From Robiginitalea sediminis (GTDB taxonomy: Bacteria > Bacteroidota > Bacteroidia > Flavobacteriales > Flavobacteriaceae), in contig NZ_NGNR01000001.1 in NCBI RefSeq assembly GCF_002198115.1, positions 998,296 to 1,062,295 of the forward strand: a stretch of 64,000 nt of DNA, in the 5' to 3' direction. Within the stretch, counting starts at the first letter, position 1. Every line of letters begins with the position of its first letter. The translations under genes and the position numbers were made by a program. Of the stretch, positions 41,457 to 49,407 are shown one piece after another. The notes beneath the pieces were generated by a model. The model had not been told where the DNA came from, made no database searches, and saw only the letters and a program-made list of their open reading frames with translations.

Positions 41457-42926
41457 TTATGGCTTCTCTGCCCCGATATGCTCCTGGTAAAATGCCCAGG
41501 CCCTTCGGGCTACGTCTCGGCCCAATTCCAGCCCGGCGATATTATCGGCCTGGATGTGGTATCCGCCCATAACCCGGGAGATACCCGCCATTTCGGCGGC
41601 CTCGGTAAAGGTGGGGAACTCCAGTACCACCGTATCGCCGTAATGGGCAGGGTCTGTTTCCGTAAGAGAGCCCGGGACCAGGGAAACCTTCTCCCCGAAA
41701 TAATCGTCGCCCGTAAACAGGCGGAGGGCTTCCCCGCAGGCGCCGCTAACGGTACTGTGGCCGGAGGTATAGCTCGGGAAGGGCGGGCAGAGGAAGGTCT
41801 CAGGGGAGTAGGGCCTCCATTGCTCTCCGGGCATGTCCATCATCCCCTTTCCGGGGCCGCCCCAGGCTTTGATGACCTGCCCCTGGTAATAATCATGCAC
41901 CAGGGCGTATGGCCTGGCAAAGTCATAGAACATCTTGGAATCCCAGGAGGCGATAAAGGCATCCATGGCCGTAACCTGGTTCAGGAAGTACATTTTTACA
42001 TCCTGGTCGAGGGTGTGCTGGTCGCGGCGGCTTACATCCTGTGCGAACTTGAGCCAGTGCCCGGCCTGCTGTACGGATTTGGGCCCGTCCCGCATGAATT
42101 CCACCAGGGCCTTGTCTGCATCGGTCAGGTTGGCCTGCATCTCGATCACTTCCTGCACTTCGCGCTCCAGTTGTTCGGAACCCACCATGGGTGGGGGTCC
42201 CGGGCGGAACTGGCTGGCGGAATCCAGGGCAATAGGCGCTACTTCCTGCCAGTAGGGGGTAAGGCATTCGGGGGCGTACCGCCCGCCCTTGCCATCCGCG
42301 AAATACTTCGGCTGCCAGCGGTTGATATCCGTGTTGTTATCCGGGCTGTTTACCGGTTGGTACCCCGAGTAGTCAAAATAGGGGGTGCCCTCAGATCCGG
42401 GTTCCTCCCCATACTGGTTGGCGCCATCGCCCTTTCGGGCTGCGATGACGGCCTGGGCAGCCAGGTTGCCGATCCCGGCTGGGGTAGTGGGGTCTGTACT
42501 GTGGTTGTCCGGGTCCAGTCCCAACTCCTTCATAAAGTCCCGGAAAAGGGTGCTGTCGGAATAGTAATATTCATTCATGGCCCGCAGCGCGGCATAGCTG
42601 ATGGCGACCTCCTTGTTTTCCAGGGTGCGTTCTGCTTCGGGGACTCGTGCTACCCCTTGCAGGTAAACCGGGGTGGCATTGGCGTCGTAGCGGCTCCAGG
42701 CGTCGAAGACCGCAGTAAAAATCAACCCGAGGTAGCGGGAGGTAATGGTGGGTCTTGGGTTGAAGCGTTCCGTATCCAGGGCAGTGGCCTCCAGTGCCAT
42801 CTCCCCCCATTGGTAGGCGATATTTTCGGCTCCCGTGGGTTCCGGTTCCTGGGCCTGTTTTTGGGTTGCCGGCCCGCAGGCGGCAATAGCGAATAACAAA
42901 AGCGGGAAAATCAGTAACCTTTTCAT
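41457..42926 (-). CDS. Vanadium-dependent haloperoxidase / PAP2-family lipoprotein
   Basis: A 489-residue lipoprotein. The ATG at 42926 is supported by a -7 box at 42957-42964 that excludes the upstream in-frame ATG, and it opens MKRLLIFPLLLFAIAAC with a lipobox. The vanadate site of the family is complete: K-x6-RP in KMFYDFARPY, PSYTSGHS, and SR-x5-H-x3-D in SRVMGGYHIQAD. Vanadium haloperoxidases oxidise halides with peroxide, but many bacterial members of this fold are phosphatases, so activity is open. It acts in the periplasm. The CoA-transferase gene follows 32 bp downstream, and the safE-like gene of the cco cluster lies upstream. Confidence 0.88.
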   Translation of the reverse strand: MKRLLIFPLLLFAIAACGPATQKQAQEPEPTGAENIAYQWGEMALEATALDTERFNPRPTITSRYLGLIFTAVFDAWSRYDANATPVYLQGVARVPEAERTLENKEVAISYAALRAMNEYYYSDSTLFRDFMKELGLDPDNHSTDPTTPAGIGNLAAQAVIAARKGDGANQYGEEPGSEGTPYFDYSGYQPVNSPDNNTDINRWQPKYFADGKGGRYAPECLTPYWQEVAPIALDSASQFRPGPPPMVGSEQLEREVQEVIEMQANLTDADKALVEFMRDGPKSVQQAGHWLKFAQDVSRRDQHTLDQDVKMYFLNQVTAMDAFIASWDSKMFYDFARPYALVHDYYQGQVIKAWGGPGKGMMDMPGEQWRPYSPETFLCPPFPSYTSGHSTVSGACGEALRLFTGDDYFGEKVSLVPGSLTETDPAHYGDTVVLEFPTFTEAAEMAGISRVMGGYHIQADNIAGLELGRDVARRAWAFYQEHIGAEKP

Positions 42927-42956
42927 CGGATCTGGTAGTTGTTTTAGTAGACGCGG

Positions 42957-42964
42957 CAAAAATA
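42957..42964 (-). promoter_or_regulatory. -7 box of the haloperoxidase gene
   Basis: The minus strand reads TATTTTTG, an exact consensus match, with a predicted start near 42950. It separates this gene from the cco cluster and makes the ATG at 42926 the first usable start. Confidence 0.6.
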
Positions 42965-42969
42965 CAATT

Positions 42970-43674
42970 TTAACTGTGGCAGGCCTGAGCCGCGGTAACC
43001 TGCGTCCCCTGGGGAGGTGGTGAGATGTAAGGGATGCCCAGCCCCATGCCCCTGAGGATAAACAACATCCCTATGATCACCACAAACACGGGAATGGCCT
43101 TCCTTAAAACAGGCGCCCATTTTCCCTTAAAAAATTTACCCAGGAGTGCTGCTGCACTCATCAGCGGGATGGTGCCCGCCCCAAAGAGCATCATATACAA
43201 TGCGCCCTCCGGGGCCGAAGCCAGGGCCAGGGCGCCCACAAGGGCCATATAAACCAACCCACAGGGGAGAAAGCCATTGAGGAAGCCGATACTCAGGAAG
43301 GTGTCTGCACTGCCCTCCCGTAATTGCTTACCCAGGGCAGCCTGTAATTTGCCCACCCAGCGGTAGAGGGGGCGGGTAAGCCCCCAGTTCCGGAACCAAT
43401 GCCCCGGAAGCAGGACCGTCAGGATCATAATGACCCCAACGGCAATGGACAGTTTTTGCTGAAAGCCAAACAGGTAGAGCCCTTTCCCTACGAGCCCGAA
43501 AACCAACCCGATAACCCCGTAGGCCAGGATACGCCCCAGGTGGTACAACCCCAGCTGGGCGTACTTCAGGGCCGGCCGCTCCCGGTGCAGGGGCAGCATA
43601 AAGGCAATGGGGCCGCACATGCCGATACAGTGCAGGCTTCCCATAAGGCCGAGGATTAGTGCGGTTGCGAGCAT
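42970..43674 (-). CDS. Sulfite exporter TauE/SafE-family membrane protein of the cco cluster
   Basis: A 234-residue membrane protein with about six helices. The first helix ends in LMGSLHCIGMCGPIAFMLPL; the HCxGMCG motif marks the SafE-like group found with cbb3 oxidase genes and suggests a role with copper. GFLNGFLPCGLVYMAL in the middle repeats a metal-type Cys. It is the last gene of the cco cluster on the minus strand but is separated from fixH by 154 bp containing octamer repeats, so it may have lower or separate expression. Transport of copper for the oxidase is inferred from context only. Confidence 0.82.
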   Translation of the reverse strand: MLATALILGLMGSLHCIGMCGPIAFMLPLHRERPALKYAQLGLYHLGRILAYGVIGLVFGLVGKGLYLFGFQQKLSIAVGVIMILTVLLPGHWFRNWGLTRPLYRWVGKLQAALGKQLREGSADTFLSIGFLNGFLPCGLVYMALVGALALASAPEGALYMMLFGAGTIPLMSAAALLGKFFKGKWAPVLRKAIPVFVVIIGMLFILRGMGLGIPYISPPPQGTQVTAAQACHS

Positions 43675-43680
43675 GCTTTA

Positions 43681-43809
43681 TGTGCTAATGTGTTAATGTG
43701 CTAATGTGCAAATGTGCTAATGTGTTAATGTGCAAATGCTATGATTCCTATTCTTATAAAGGTTAATTTGATTATCCTATCAGTTTACCATCCAATTAGC
43801 ACATTAGCA
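43681..43809. repeat. Octamer tandem repeat TGTGYWAA with inverted copy
   Basis: Seven consecutive 8-bp units run from 43681 to 43736: TGTGCTAA, TGTGTTAA, TGTGCTAA, TGTGCAAA, TGTGCTAA, TGTGTTAA and TGTGCAAA. About 60 bp later ATTAGCACATTAGCA (43795-43809) is the reverse complement of two such units, with one mismatch to the nearest array match. The DNA can fold into a long A/T-rich hairpin. It fills the gap between safE and fixH, starting 6 bp before the safE ATG on the minus strand. Confidence 0.9.
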
Positions 43810-43828
43810 ATTTTTCAAATCAGCATAT

Positions 43829-44275
43829 TCAATAGGTAAACCTGCCCCGGTACAGGTAGGGCTTCCCCTGGTATTCCCATTCCAGACGAATGTCCCAGCG
43901 GCCATCCACCAAGCGGCTTTCGGGTATGAGCAACAAAGTATCGGAAATTGTAATGGAGGTAACAAAATCCAATTGCTTGTTGGATGGCCTATAAAGGGAC
44001 ATGGTTCCGGTTATATCTGAGGGGTTCATTCCTTCGGGGAATTGGATGCCAAGGCCGCCATCTACATGCGCAATGCGCACTTCGCCCCCAAAGGCTTTCA
44101 GGTTGGCGGAAGCATCGAGGTCTCCCTGGTATTTCAACTCTTTCCGGTAATATTCGTCGGTAACCATATCGTGGTCTGCCTTCGGGTCGCTGCTGGCGAT
44201 GTACACGAAGTACAGGATAAAGCTGATAAAGGCTACAAAGGCGAGTACGATGCCGGTTCCCCAGTTGATTTTCAT
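43829..44275 (-). CDS. FixH-family (CcoH) cbb3 oxidase assembly protein
   Basis: A 148-residue protein with one N-terminal membrane helix (GIVLAFVAFISFILYFVYI) and a periplasmic beta-rich domain. DHDMVTDEYYRKELKYQGDLD is the family signature. FixH/CcoH binds the oxidase during assembly and works with the copper ATPase CcoI. It starts 5 bp after ccoG on the same strand, so the two are co-transcribed. The C-terminal part ends GRWDIRLEWEYQGKPYLYRG, as in other Bacteroidota FixH proteins. Length is normal. Confidence 0.9.
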   Translation of the reverse strand: MKINWGTGIVLAFVAFISFILYFVYIASSDPKADHDMVTDEYYRKELKYQGDLDASANLKAFGGEVRIAHVDGGLGIQFPEGMNPSDITGTMSLYRPSNKQLDFVTSITISDTLLLIPESRLVDGRWDIRLEWEYQGKPYLYRGRFTY

Positions 44276-44280
44276 ATTTA

Positions 44281-45699
44281 CTATTTATAAGCCCTTGGTG
44301 CCAGGAACCGGGTCTTGGCTGTCTCGATGAGCCGGTCCCCGCTGTACACCCCTATTTCCAGCTGGTCTTTGTCCCCGCTGAGGGCCGCGTTATTGATTTC
44401 TATAAACAGGGTGCCCTCGCTCAGGTCCTGGGCGGGCACCTCAAACCCATCGCCCTTCACCATCCTGAGGGTTCCCTTGTGGGAAAGCAGCTCAAAGCGG
44501 ATATCGGGGATGGGATCGCTGGTTTTGTTTACCAGTTTGTAGGTATATACATTGCTGATGATGTTGTCTGCCTTCCGCTCATAGAGCTGCCCCGGCAGGC
44601 GGAGGATGGTCGCTTCCAGGTCGTTGCGCAAAAAGAGCATGCCAATCAGGGTGCCGGTCAGGATAAACAGCACGGCCGCGTACCCCTTCATCCGGGGGGT
44701 AAAGCGAAATTTTTCTTTTTTGACAATCTCGTCCTCGCTGGCATAGCGGATAAGGCCTTTGGGCAGGCCAACCCGTTCCATGATGGTGTCGCATTCGTCT
44801 ATACAAGCCGTACAGTTCACACACTCCAGCTGGGTGCCATTGCGGATATCGATCCCGGTAGGACATACGTGCACGCATTGCTTACAATCGATACAATCTC
44901 CGTATCCCTGGGCCTGGCGGTCTTCGCCTTTCCGGAATTTCTTCCGGCCGTTTTTGCCTTCGCCCCGTTTGTGGTCGTAGGCGACCACCACGGTTTTATT
45001 GTCGAGCAGGACGCCCTGCATCCGGCCGTAGGGGCAGGCGATGATACAAACCTGTTCGCGGAACCAGGCAAAGACAAAATAGAAGACTCCCGTAAAAATG
45101 AGGAGCGCTACCAGGGTTCCGGTATGGGCAGCCGGCCCCTCGGTAATGTAGCGGATAAGGGTATCGCTGCTAATCAGGTAAGCCAGGAAAATGTTGGCAA
45201 TAAGGAAGGAGATCGCAAAGAAGACCACCAGCTTCAGGCCGCGCTTGCGGATTTTCTCCGCATTCCAGGGCTGTTTGGCCAGTCGCATCTGGGCCCCGCG
45301 GTCCCCTTCGATCCAGTACTCGATCCTACGGAAGACCATCTCCATAAAAATCGTCTGGGGGCACATCCACCCGCAGAAGATCCGCCCGAAGGCCACTGTA
45401 AACAGGGCCACAAAAATCACCCCGATGATCATGGAGATCACAAACAGGTGGAAATCCTGGGGCCAGAACGGAAACCCGAAGATGTTAAAACGCCGCTCCA
45501 GGACGTTGAACATCAGGAACTGGTTTCCGCCTACTTTAATAAACGGGGAGGCAAACAGGAAGGCGAGCAGGAAATAGCTCACCCATTTCCGGTAGGTGTA
45601 AAACCGTCCGCTGGGTTTTTTAGGAAAGACCCAGGCGCGTTTGCCTTCTTCATTGATCGTCGCGATCGAATCTCTGAATCGATCTTTGTCTTCAGCCAT
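44281..45699 (-). CDS. ccoG: Cytochrome c oxidase accessory protein CcoG (FixG/RdxA)
   Basis: A 472-residue inner-membrane protein with about five helices. After helix 2 there is the motif CGWMCPQTIFMEMVFRRIEYW. A ferredoxin-like domain in the cytoplasm holds two 4Fe-4S clusters: CIDCKQCVHVCPTGIDI and CVNCTACIDECDTIM. The C-terminal domain from about residue 350 is the FixG immunoglobulin-like domain in the periplasm. CcoG is thought to reduce Cu(II) or supply electrons for cbb3 assembly. It lies between ccoP (50-bp gap) and fixH (5-bp gap). Confidence 0.95.
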   Translation of the reverse strand: MAEDKDRFRDSIATINEEGKRAWVFPKKPSGRFYTYRKWVSYFLLAFLFASPFIKVGGNQFLMFNVLERRFNIFGFPFWPQDFHLFVISMIIGVIFVALFTVAFGRIFCGWMCPQTIFMEMVFRRIEYWIEGDRGAQMRLAKQPWNAEKIRKRGLKLVVFFAISFLIANIFLAYLISSDTLIRYITEGPAAHTGTLVALLIFTGVFYFVFAWFREQVCIIACPYGRMQGVLLDNKTVVVAYDHKRGEGKNGRKKFRKGEDRQAQGYGDCIDCKQCVHVCPTGIDIRNGTQLECVNCTACIDECDTIMERVGLPKGLIRYASEDEIVKKEKFRFTPRMKGYAAVLFILTGTLIGMLFLRNDLEATILRLPGQLYERKADNIISNVYTYKLVNKTSDPIPDIRFELLSHKGTLRMVKGDGFEVPAQDLSEGTLFIEINNAALSGDKDQLEIGVYSGDRLIETAKTRFLAPRAYK

Positions 45700-45749
45700 A
45701 ATTTCGGTTGCTTCAGGGGTTCCCGGAACCTGCCCGGCCTGTCAGGAGC

Positions 45750-46724
45750 TTACTGCTCGGCTCCTTCCCCGACAGGGGCAACAGCATCGGCTTCCGATGG
45801 CGCTTCTGCTGCGGTGGAATCCACTTCCATCTCGCCCATAGCAGGGGCATCAGGGTCCTCATAGAGGTCCCCTTCCGCAGCCTTGGCGTCCGGCGGGTTG
45901 GTTCCGTGTAAACTAACTACATAACTGGCGACCTGGGCAATTTCTCCCGGCTTGAGGGTGGTCTTCCATGCGACCATCCCCTTGCCGTCCCGGCCACCTT
46001 CCGAAATGGTGTTGAAGATGTTTTTAATGCCTCCCCCGAGGATCCAGTAGTCGTCTGTGAGGTTGGGGCCAATGCTCCCACCCCCGTCAGCTTTATGGCA
46101 AACGGCACAGTTACCGGTAAAAATGGCTTCCCCTGCACTCAGGTCTGAGGCTTCGGTAAGCAATTCCACCGAACTGGCATCTACCAGGTCCTTGGCGGTT
46201 TTCTTGTATTCCTCCACGGCCAGCCGGGCCTCGGCCATTTCCTGCTCGAATTCCTCCTTCTGGGTGTAATCGCCCATAATGTGGAAACGGACCAGGTAAA
46301 TGGCACCGAAGATGATGGTGGCGTAGAAGAGGTAAATCCACCACGGCGGGAGCCGGTTGTCTAGCTCCTTGATGCCGTCGTAGTTGTGGTCGAGGACAAT
46401 CTCGCCCTCCTGTTCAATCGGTTTACTTGCGGTAAGCTTATCGTAGATGCGCTTGCCCCAGGCCCACTGACGCGGCTTGCTCTGGGCCGCGAGGTAGCGC
46501 TCCTTGGCCTCCTCCGAGAGGGTCTGGAACATGATGTTCTCGATGGACTTCAGAATGAGTTCTATAGCGATCAGCAACAGGAGCACCATCAGCAGGAAGA
46601 ACTGCGTGATGGGATAGGTGATAAATGCGGGTTTTTCTCCCGAGTCGATAAAGTATTCCATCAACGCGAATACGAGGAAGAATAGCACGGTAACCCGGAT
46701 CCATGACGGTACTGAATTTCTCAT
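45750..46724 (-). CDS. ccoP: cbb3 oxidase subunit III, one-heme CcoP
   Basis: A 324-residue membrane-anchored cytochrome. Two or three N-terminal membrane helices (VTVLFFLVFALMEYF; FFLLMVLLLLIAIELIL; IYLFYATIIFGAIYLVRF) are followed by one cytochrome c domain with a single CAVCH heme motif, then GPNLTDDYWILGGG and GMVAWKTTLKPGEI with the axial methionine. Proteobacterial CcoP has two hemes; this protein has one, like other Bacteroidota. Its first 120 residues are an extra membrane region, and its last 40 residues are acidic and Ala-rich. Its ATG overlaps the stop of ccoQ by 4 bp. Confidence 0.92.
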   Translation of the reverse strand: MRNSVPSWIRVTVLFFLVFALMEYFIDSGEKPAFITYPITQFFLLMVLLLLIAIELILKSIENIMFQTLSEEAKERYLAAQSKPRQWAWGKRIYDKLTASKPIEQEGEIVLDHNYDGIKELDNRLPPWWIYLFYATIIFGAIYLVRFHIMGDYTQKEEFEQEMAEARLAVEEYKKTAKDLVDASSVELLTEASDLSAGEAIFTGNCAVCHKADGGGSIGPNLTDDYWILGGGIKNIFNTISEGGRDGKGMVAWKTTLKPGEIAQVASYVVSLHGTNPPDAKAAEGDLYEDPDAPAMGEMEVDSTAAEAPSEADAVAPVGEGAEQ

Positions 46725-46912
46725 TGGTCTGAAGCTTTAGTTGGTTGATCGTCTAAGGGCAGTTCGCTCATTTTCTTAACGTGCTGCTTGGAGGTAGTGG
46801 CCACCCACCAGAACAACACCACGAAGAAGACGAAGAATATAATCAGGGAGATCATGGGGTAGGTCGCTACCCCGTCGATGGTCTCCATATGTTCTTTGAC
46901 AAACTTTAGCAT
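46721..46912 (-). CDS. ccoQ: cbb3 oxidase subunit CcoQ
   Basis: A 63-residue protein with one membrane helix (ISLIIFFVFFVVLFWWVATT) and a short charged tail. It has the size and position of CcoQ, which stabilises the cbb3 complex. The sequence family is short and variable, so assignment rests on its place between ccoNO (3-bp gap) and ccoP (4-bp overlap). Both junctions indicate translational coupling in one operon. Phe/Val-rich spans of this kind fit a single-pass subunit. Confidence 0.88.
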   Translation of the reverse strand: MLKFVKEHMETIDGVATYPMISLIIFFVFFVVLFWWVATTSKQHVKKMSELPLDDQPTKASDQ

Positions 46913-46915
46913 GGC

Positions 46916-49117
46916 TTAGCGTTTTTCGGATGCGATCTCCGTGTTCTGTTCTACTTTGATGTCGGTACCCAGGCGTTGCAGGTAGGCGATCATCGCTACG
47001 ATTTCCCGGTTACGCATCTCGATAAACTCCTCACCGTTGTCCCGGGCATATTGCTTCTGCTCTTCATAGCTGCGGGCAAATTCCGGGTCGGTATAGAGGT
47101 TTTGCTCAATTTGTGCGGCCTGGGCATCCATGGACTCAAAAGCCCCGGCAATATCCTCATCCGTATAGGGCACCCCAAGTGTGACCATGGCCCGCATTTT
47201 ATCCTGTACCGCGCTGCGGTCGTGCTCGTTGCGCACCAGCCACTGGTAGGCCGGCATGATGGAGCCGGAGGAGGTACTCTGCGGGTCGTACATGTGGTTC
47301 AGGTGCCAGCTGTCTGAATACTTGCCTCCCACGCGCAGCAGGTCGGGCCCGGTGCGCTTGCTTCCCCAAAGGAAGGGGTGGTCGTATACAAATTCCCCGG
47401 CTTTGGCGTATTCCCCGTAGCGTTCCACCTCACTGCGGAACGGTCTGATCATCTGGGAGTGGCAGCCCACGCAGCCCTCGCGGATATACAGGTCACGTCC
47501 CTCCAGTTCCAGGGGCGTATAGGGCTTCACGCTGGTAATGGTCGGGATATTGGACTCCACCAGCAGGGTGGGGATGATCTGGACGATCCCCCCAATGAGG
47601 ATGGCAATAGTGGTTAACACTGCAAAGCGCACGGGCAGGCGCTCCAGCCAGGTATGGTATTTTTCCCCGGCCTGGCGGCGGGAATTCACCCGCGCCAGGG
47701 CTGGGGCCTCGGCCAGTTCGTCTTCCACCCCACTACCGGAGCGAACTGTGGCAATAATGTTGTAGAGCATCACGAACATCCCGATCAGGTACATAGTACC
47801 ACCAATGGCACGCATCCAGTACATCGGGAGGATTTCGTTGACAGTTTCCAGGAAGTTACCGTACACCAGGGTGCCATCCGGGTTGAAATCTTTCCACATA
47901 AGGGCCTGGGTAAATCCGGACACGTACATGGGCAGGGCGTAGAGCACGATACCCAGGGTGCCGATCCAGAAGTGGAAATTGGCCAGGGGAACAGAGTGCA
48001 GGCGGGTCTTGAACATTTTGGGGATGAGCCAGTATACCATCCCGAAAGTCAGGAACCCATTCCAGGCCAGTGCCCCAACGTGTACGTGGGCAATAATCCA
48101 GTCGCTGAAGTGCGCAATGGCGTTCACGTTCTTCAGGGAAAGCATGGGCCCTTCGAAAGTGGCCATACCGTAACCGGTAATGGCGACTACCATAAACTTC
48201 AGGACGGGGTTGGTCCGAACCTTATCCCAGGCACCCCTGAGGGTAAGCAATCCGTTGATCATACCTCCCCAGGAAGGGGCGATCAGCATGACGGAGAAAA
48301 CAACACCCAGGTTCTGTGCCCAGTCCGGAAGGGCGGAATACAGCAAGTGGTGCGGCCCGGCCCAGATATAGATAAAGATCAAAGACCAGAAGTGGACAAT
48401 GGAAAGGCGGTAGGAGTAAACCGGCCGGTTAGCCGCCTTGGGTACAAAGTAATACATGAGCCCCAGAAAGGGAGTGGTCAGGAAGAAGGCCACCGCATTG
48501 TGGCCATACCACCATTGCACCAGGGCATCCTGTACCCCTGCGTAAACCGAATAGCTCTTCAGGGCGCTGACCGGCAATTCCAGGCTGTTAAAAATATGGA
48601 GGACCGCCACGGTAATAATGGTGGCCAGGTAGAACCAGATGGCCACGTAGAAGTGGCGTTGGCGCCGCTTCAGCAGGGTCCCTATGAAGTTCCAGGCGAA
48701 AACCACCCATACCACGGCTATTGCGATGTCTATGGGCCACTCCAGTTCTGCATATTCCTTGGAGGTGGTGTACCCCAGGGGAAGGGTCAGGGCAGCCGAT
48801 ACAATAATGAGCTGCCAGCCCCAGAAGTTGATGTTGCTCAACACGTCGTTGAACATACGGGCCTTAAGCAGGCGCTGGGTGGAATAGTACACCCCGGCAA
48901 ACATGGCGTTGCCCACGAATGCAAAAATCACCGCGTTGGTGTGCAGCGGTCGGAGGCGGCCAAAACTCAACCACGAAATCCCGTCGGTTAGGTTCGGGAA
49001 CAGGAACATAAAGGCGAGAAGCAAACCTACCAGCATACCCACCACGCCCCAGAGTAGGGTGGCGTACAGGAACTTCTGCACAATTTTGTTGTCGTAATGA
49101 AACTGTTGGACTTCCAT
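46916..49117 (-). CDS. ccoNO: cbb3 cytochrome oxidase, fused CcoN-CcoO subunits
   Basis: A 733-residue fusion. Residues 1-480 are the heme-copper oxidase subunit I CcoN with 12 helices. Heme and copper ligands are visible in LHTNAVIFAFVGNAM, YGHNAVAFFLTTPFLGLMYY, GPHHLLYSALPDW and IIAHVHVGALAWNGFL. From about 500 on is CcoO, a membrane-anchored cytochrome with one heme site CVGCHSQM, then SDSWHLNHMYDPQSTSSGSIMPAY with the axial methionine. It reduces oxygen to water at low oxygen tension and pumps protons. The fusion is typical of Bacteroidota. It starts 10 bp after ccoS, so both are driven from the Crp/Fnr-type promoter at 49343-49385. Confidence 0.96.
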   Translation of the reverse strand: MEVQQFHYDNKIVQKFLYATLLWGVVGMLVGLLLAFMFLFPNLTDGISWLSFGRLRPLHTNAVIFAFVGNAMFAGVYYSTQRLLKARMFNDVLSNINFWGWQLIIVSAALTLPLGYTTSKEYAELEWPIDIAIAVVWVVFAWNFIGTLLKRRQRHFYVAIWFYLATIITVAVLHIFNSLELPVSALKSYSVYAGVQDALVQWWYGHNAVAFFLTTPFLGLMYYFVPKAANRPVYSYRLSIVHFWSLIFIYIWAGPHHLLYSALPDWAQNLGVVFSVMLIAPSWGGMINGLLTLRGAWDKVRTNPVLKFMVVAITGYGMATFEGPMLSLKNVNAIAHFSDWIIAHVHVGALAWNGFLTFGMVYWLIPKMFKTRLHSVPLANFHFWIGTLGIVLYALPMYVSGFTQALMWKDFNPDGTLVYGNFLETVNEILPMYWMRAIGGTMYLIGMFVMLYNIIATVRSGSGVEDELAEAPALARVNSRRQAGEKYHTWLERLPVRFAVLTTIAILIGGIVQIIPTLLVESNIPTITSVKPYTPLELEGRDLYIREGCVGCHSQMIRPFRSEVERYGEYAKAGEFVYDHPFLWGSKRTGPDLLRVGGKYSDSWHLNHMYDPQSTSSGSIMPAYQWLVRNEHDRSAVQDKMRAMVTLGVPYTDEDIAGAFESMDAQAAQIEQNLYTDPEFARSYEEQKQYARDNGEEFIEMRNREIVAMIAYLQRLGTDIKVEQNTEIASEKR

Positions 49118-49127
49118 AAAAGCGAAT

Positions 49128-49322
49128 TTAGTTGGATTGTTCTGAGGGTTCGGCAGACGGGACTTCCCCTTTGTCCTTCACCACTTCGTCTTCGAATAAC
49201 ATGCGTACCGAAGGGGTATACGCGTCGTCGAACTGGCCATTGCGCACCGAGAAGACAAAGGCGGCAAAGAAAACCAGGGCTACCAATAGGCTGATAGCCA
49301 ACAACATATAAATTACGCTCAT
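49128..49322 (-). CDS. ccoS: cbb3 oxidase assembly protein CcoS
   Basis: A 64-residue single-pass membrane protein. MSVIYMLLAISLLVALVFFAAF is the usual CcoS helix, followed by GQFDDAYTPSVRMLFEDE, where the 'GQFDD...PSVRMLFED' stretch is the family signature. CcoS is needed to insert heme into the CcoN subunit. It is the first gene of the ccoSNOQPGH operon and lies 85 bp after ccoI; that gap contains a Crp/Fnr-type palindrome and a -7 box. Leader length from the predicted start is about 14 nt. Confidence 0.93.
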   Translation of the reverse strand: MSVIYMLLAISLLVALVFFAAFVFSVRNGQFDDAYTPSVRMLFEDEVVKDKGEVPSAEPSEQSN

Positions 49323-49342
49323 ACCCTTACGAAATTTAGGTG

Positions 49343-49385
49343 TAAAACTATACGGAAGCCTTCCGTCAAAATATGATATATATCA
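49343..49385 (-). promoter_or_regulatory. ccoS-ccoNOQP promoter with Crp/Fnr-type palindrome
   Basis: TGATATATATCA (49374-49385), a perfect palindrome, is centred 29.5 bp upstream of the minus-strand box TAGTTTTA (49343-49350), one base from consensus. Between them is a second perfect 7+1+7 palindrome, ACGGAAG-C-CTTCCGT (49352-49366). The geometry matches the hemN promoter exactly. Confidence 0.75.
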
Positions 49386-49407
49386 GTCTTTCTGTGATTC
49401 ATTTCTA

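Noticed and set aside
43681-43736. CRISPR array
   Set aside because: The 8-bp units are contiguous with no spacers, and no cas gene is in the window.
47654-48991. 445-codon open frame opposite ccoNO
   Set aside because: Antisense shadow. The cbb3 subunit on the minus strand has all heme and copper ligands; the shadow has none.
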